From positions 1 to 50,483 of the forward strand of contig CAZGQG010000011.1 in NCBI GenBank assembly GCA_964527205.1: a DNA stretch of 50,483 nt, written 5' to 3'. The position numbers and the translations under genes were made by a program. Positions 48,826 to 50,483 of this stretch are shown here, piece by piece (within the stretch, counting starts at the first letter, position 1; every line of letters begins with the position of its first letter). The notes beneath the pieces are model-generated. The model did no database searches and had not been told where the DNA came from. It was given only the letters and a program-made list of their open reading frames with translations. This DNA comes from JARICQ01 sp964527205. GTDB lineage: Bacteria > Bacillota > Clostridia > Tissierellales > Tissierellaceae.

Positions 48826-49695
48826 TTGGATAATTATAAAAAAGGATTAAAAATTTCAATTATAACAATAATTGGTAATATACTACTAGCAGTTCTGAAA
48901 ATCTTTGCAGGAATAGTTGGTAGGAGTAGTGCAGTATTGGCAGATGGATTTCATACCCTTTCCGATATACTTACAACAGGTGTAGCAATTCTTGGCTTAA
49001 AAGTATCTACCAAGGAAGCAGATGAGGATCATCCCTATGGGCACGAAAAGTATGAACCTGTATTTGGCAAGATAATTTCCTTGTTTTTAGTAATAACAGG
49101 TTTGTTTATTGGATATGAAAGCTTGAAAATATTAATAAGTGGGGATATTCAAACTCCTTCAAATTTAGCCTTGGCAGCAGCCTTTATCTCCATAATAGTA
49201 AAGGAAATCATGTTTAGATATACCCTAAGGACTGCTAAGAAAATTAAAAGTTTTTCCTTGGAGGCAGATGCCTGGCACCATAGATCAGACGCCCTATCAT
49301 CCATAGGAACCTTTATAGGTGTCTTAGGTGCAAGAATGGGCCTTAGCATACTAGATCCTATTGCAGGTATTATAGTGAGTATTCTTATTATAAAGGTAGG
49401 AGTGGATTTATACCTTGACTCAATTAGTGGTCTAGTAGATGAAGCAGCAGATCCTAAAATTGTTGAAGAAATAGAAAGTCTTACCAAATCAGTTCCAGGA
49501 GTTATGACCATAACAGACTTAAAAACTAGAATATTTGGAAGTAAAATATATGTAGATATTGATATTACCGTTGATGGAAAGATTACAGTAGAAGAAGGCC
49601 ACGATATAGCTCAAATTGTCCATGACCTGGTAGAGGATGAGATAGAAGAAGTTAAGCACTGCATGGTCCATGTAGAGCCCTATCCTGGAGATTAA
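48826..49695 (+). CDS. cation diffusion facilitator (CDF) metal transporter
   Basis: Proton-coupled exporter of divalent metals (Zn, Fe, Mn or Cd). Six membrane helices. Metal site residues in DGFHTLSD (TM2 region, near 41) and AWHHRSDALSS (TM5 region, near 148); DEDHPYGHEKYE is the family loop. The C-terminal cytoplasmic domain (about 205-289) includes HCMVHVEPY. Length 289. TTG start behind TTAGGAGGTAGG. The metal cannot be assigned by eye. Confidence 0.92.
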   Translation: MDNYKKGLKISIITIIGNILLAVLKIFAGIVGRSSAVLADGFHTLSDILTTGVAILGLKVSTKEADEDHPYGHEKYEPVFGKIISLFLVITGLFIGYESLKILISGDIQTPSNLALAAAFISIIVKEIMFRYTLRTAKKIKSFSLEADAWHHRSDALSSIGTFIGVLGARMGLSILDPIAGIIVSILIIKVGVDLYLDSISGLVDEAADPKIVEEIESLTKSVPGVMTITDLKTRIFGSKIYVDIDITVDGKITVEEGHDIAQIVHDLVEDEIEEVKHCMVHVEPYPGD

Positions 49696-49712
49696 TTAGA
49701 GGAGGATATATT

Positions 49713-50213
49713 ATGAAGGAAGAATCTTATAGAAAAATAGCAAAAACCATAGGCTCCTATAAGCATGGAGAGGACATATTAAGAACTATAAACAATCTAA
49801 CAACTAGTTTAGTATATATAACCTATCCTATCTTTATGATCATCCTATGGATTAAAGAGGATCCTAGATTTTTAAAAGCCTTATTGGTACCAGCTATTTC
49901 TTTTTTAATAGTATCTGTATTTAGAAATCTCTACAATGCTCCAAGGCCTTACGAAATATATAGGATTAAGCCCATAATAAATAAGGACTCCAAGGGCAAA
50001 TCCTTTCCAAGCAGGCATGTATTTTCTGTATTTGTCATTGCCACCAGCATCTACTTTATATCTGCCCCCCTAGGGATCATCCTAGGCCTAGTAGGCCTTG
50101 TAATTGCCCTAGTAAGGGTATTAGGTGGAGTGCATTTTCCAAGGGATGTAATAGCTGCTAGCCTTGTTGGAATCCTATCAGGGATCATTGGCTGGACTAT
50201 TAATATATTTTAA
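49713..50213 (+). CDS. PAP2-family membrane phosphatase
   Basis: Integral membrane lipid- or pyrophosphate-phosphatase. The three family motifs appear in variant form: RNLYNAPRP (motif 1, Arg for Lys), FPSRHVFS (motif 2, normally PSGH; catalytic His kept) and RVLGGVHFPRD (motif 3). Four or more hydrophobic helices. Length 166. ATG after GAGGAGGATATATT, 18 bases after the CDF gene. Could act on undecaprenyl pyrophosphate or phosphatidic acid; the short length fits either. Confidence 0.88.
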   Translation: MKEESYRKIAKTIGSYKHGEDILRTINNLTTSLVYITYPIFMIILWIKEDPRFLKALLVPAISFLIVSVFRNLYNAPRPYEIYRIKPIINKDSKGKSFPSRHVFSVFVIATSIYFISAPLGIILGLVGLVIALVRVLGGVHFPRDVIAASLVGILSGIIGWTINIF

Positions 50214-50232
50214 TGCTTGGATAAAAGACATC

Positions 50233-50261
50233 TTGACGTAAAAATATAAATATGTTAATAT
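50233..50261 (+). promoter_or_regulatory. promoter of selC
   Basis: TTGACG (50233-50238), 17-base spacer, TAATAT (50256-50261) with TGT extension. Start near 50268, about 20 bases before the tRNA. Confidence 0.65.
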
Positions 50262-50288
50262 AGATGAGTAGTAGAATTTTAAGCATGT

Positions 50289-50385
50289 GGGGGTAGATGA
50301 GTTCTGGTGTGCTCTCTGGTCTTCAAAACCAGTGTGAGGGGCTTGTGGTCTCTCGGGTGGGTTCGATTCCCACATACTCCCGCCA
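50289..50385 (+). tRNA. selC: tRNA-Sec(UCA)
   Basis: Selenocysteine tRNA. Anticodon arm CTGGT-loop CTTCAAA-ACCAG gives anticodon TCA. The variable arm is very long: GAGGGGC pairs with GTCTCTC-side bases in a 7-bp stem with wobble pairs. T-arm GTGGG-TTCGATT-CCCAC. Acceptor GGGGGTA pairs with TACTCCC plus a possible eighth G/A position; discriminator G and CCA encoded. Length 97 is right for tRNA-Sec and too long for other tRNAs. Own promoter and terminator. Reading the opposite strand here gives spurious protein ORFs. Confidence 0.96.
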
Positions 50386-50398
50386 TTAAGTAAAATAA

Positions 50399-50428
50399 GG
50401 TCTGTAGATTATCTACAGACCTATTTTC
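50399..50428. terminator. terminator of selC
   Basis: Near-perfect palindrome GGTCTGTAG-ATTAT-CTACAGACC (50399-50421) followed by TATTTT. On the other strand it is followed by TTATTTTA, so it may also end a converging gene from beyond the window. Confidence 0.8.
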
Positions 50429-50483
50429 ATGCTTATTTTTATTATTTCTTGCTGCTTTAAGAGCCATTTGATAAAAGTGGTCA
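50429..50483. other. unassigned right edge
   Basis: 55 bases to the window end. All three minus-strand frames could be the tail of a converging gene; one stops at 50461-50459 (TAA) before the shared terminator. Too little sequence to decide. Confidence 0.2.

Noticed and set aside
50178..50467. Minus-strand ORFs across tRNA-Sec, with product containing GNRTHPRDHKPLTLVLKTRE
   Set aside because: They are the reverse complement of selC. Such antisense tRNA-Sec proteins are a familiar annotation artefact; there is no ribosome binding site and the tRNA structure is complete.
50429..50483. 3' end of a converging gene at the right edge
   Set aside because: Two minus-strand frames could each end here and nothing identifies the product; too short to call.

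Overview
The window looks like a chromosomal segment of a low-GC, anaerobic Gram-positive bacterium of the Clostridia/Tissierellia type. I infer this from the strong AGGAGG-type ribosome binding sites, frequent TTG/GTG starts, AGA/AGG/ATA-rich codon use, the Rnf complex, the MreBCD-MinCDE rod/division cluster, the L21-Prp-L27-Obg ribosome cluster, and a complete selenocysteine machinery. No phage, insertion sequence or CRISPR array is visible. Almost everything is read rightward; the exceptions are tRNA-Leu(CAA), a D-Ala-D-Ala carboxypeptidase and a cryptic micro-ORF.

Layout. 1-6.5 kb: a beta-CASP metallo-beta-lactamase protein, lipoate ligase, D-cysteine desulfhydrase family protein, YaaA, aspartate dehydrogenase and a GpsA-type dehydrogenase. 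6.5-7.2 kb: a gene-poor gap with two terminators, a degenerate tRNA-Leu copy, a palindromic repeat and an intact tRNA-Leu(CAA). 7.2-12.9 kb: polA-coaE, a lytic transglycosylase and an orphan peptide-binding lipoprotein, then tRNA-Leu(GAG). 13.1-18.6 kb: a complete rnfCDGEAB operon behind a near-consensus promoter, whose RnfG carries two tandem FMN domains. 18.7-20.9 kb: a NusG-domain-II protein, a Gx-type membrane protein, Maf and RadC. 20.9-28.4 kb: mreBCD, an oversized PBP2 and minCDE. 28.4-30.4 kb: a two-domain FMN-binding lipoprotein and a lipoprotein ApbE flavin transferase. 30.5-39 kb: two radical-SAM-associated genes, RNase G, an L21 leader, rplU-prp-rpmA, obg, yhbY, nadD, yqeK, rsfS and ridA. 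39-41.1 kb: a carboxypeptidase (minus strand) and a ComEA-like protein. 41.1-45.5 kb: selD-selA-selB, with selD itself containing an in-frame UGA and a SECIS-like hairpin. 45.5-50.4 kb: an orphan response regulator, two unknown small proteins, a cold-shock protein, an EamA transporter, a CDF metal transporter, a PAP2 phosphatase and finally tRNA-Sec (selC).

How the genes work together. The strongest theme is covalent-flavin electron transfer at the membrane. The window encodes the flavin transferase (ApbE) and three predicted substrates (RnfD, RnfG, the FMN lipoprotein) with five candidate flavinylation threonines in all. It also holds two membrane proteins resembling the accessory EetA/EetB pair of Gram-positive extracellular electron transfer loci. 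I propose an Rnf-linked flavin relay to the outer face of the membrane. The second theme is selenium: every gene needed to make and insert selenocysteine (selD, selA, selB, selC) lies within 9.3 kb, and selD itself depends on that machinery. The rest is conserved clostridial housekeeping for cell shape, division, ribosome maturation and DNA synthesis.
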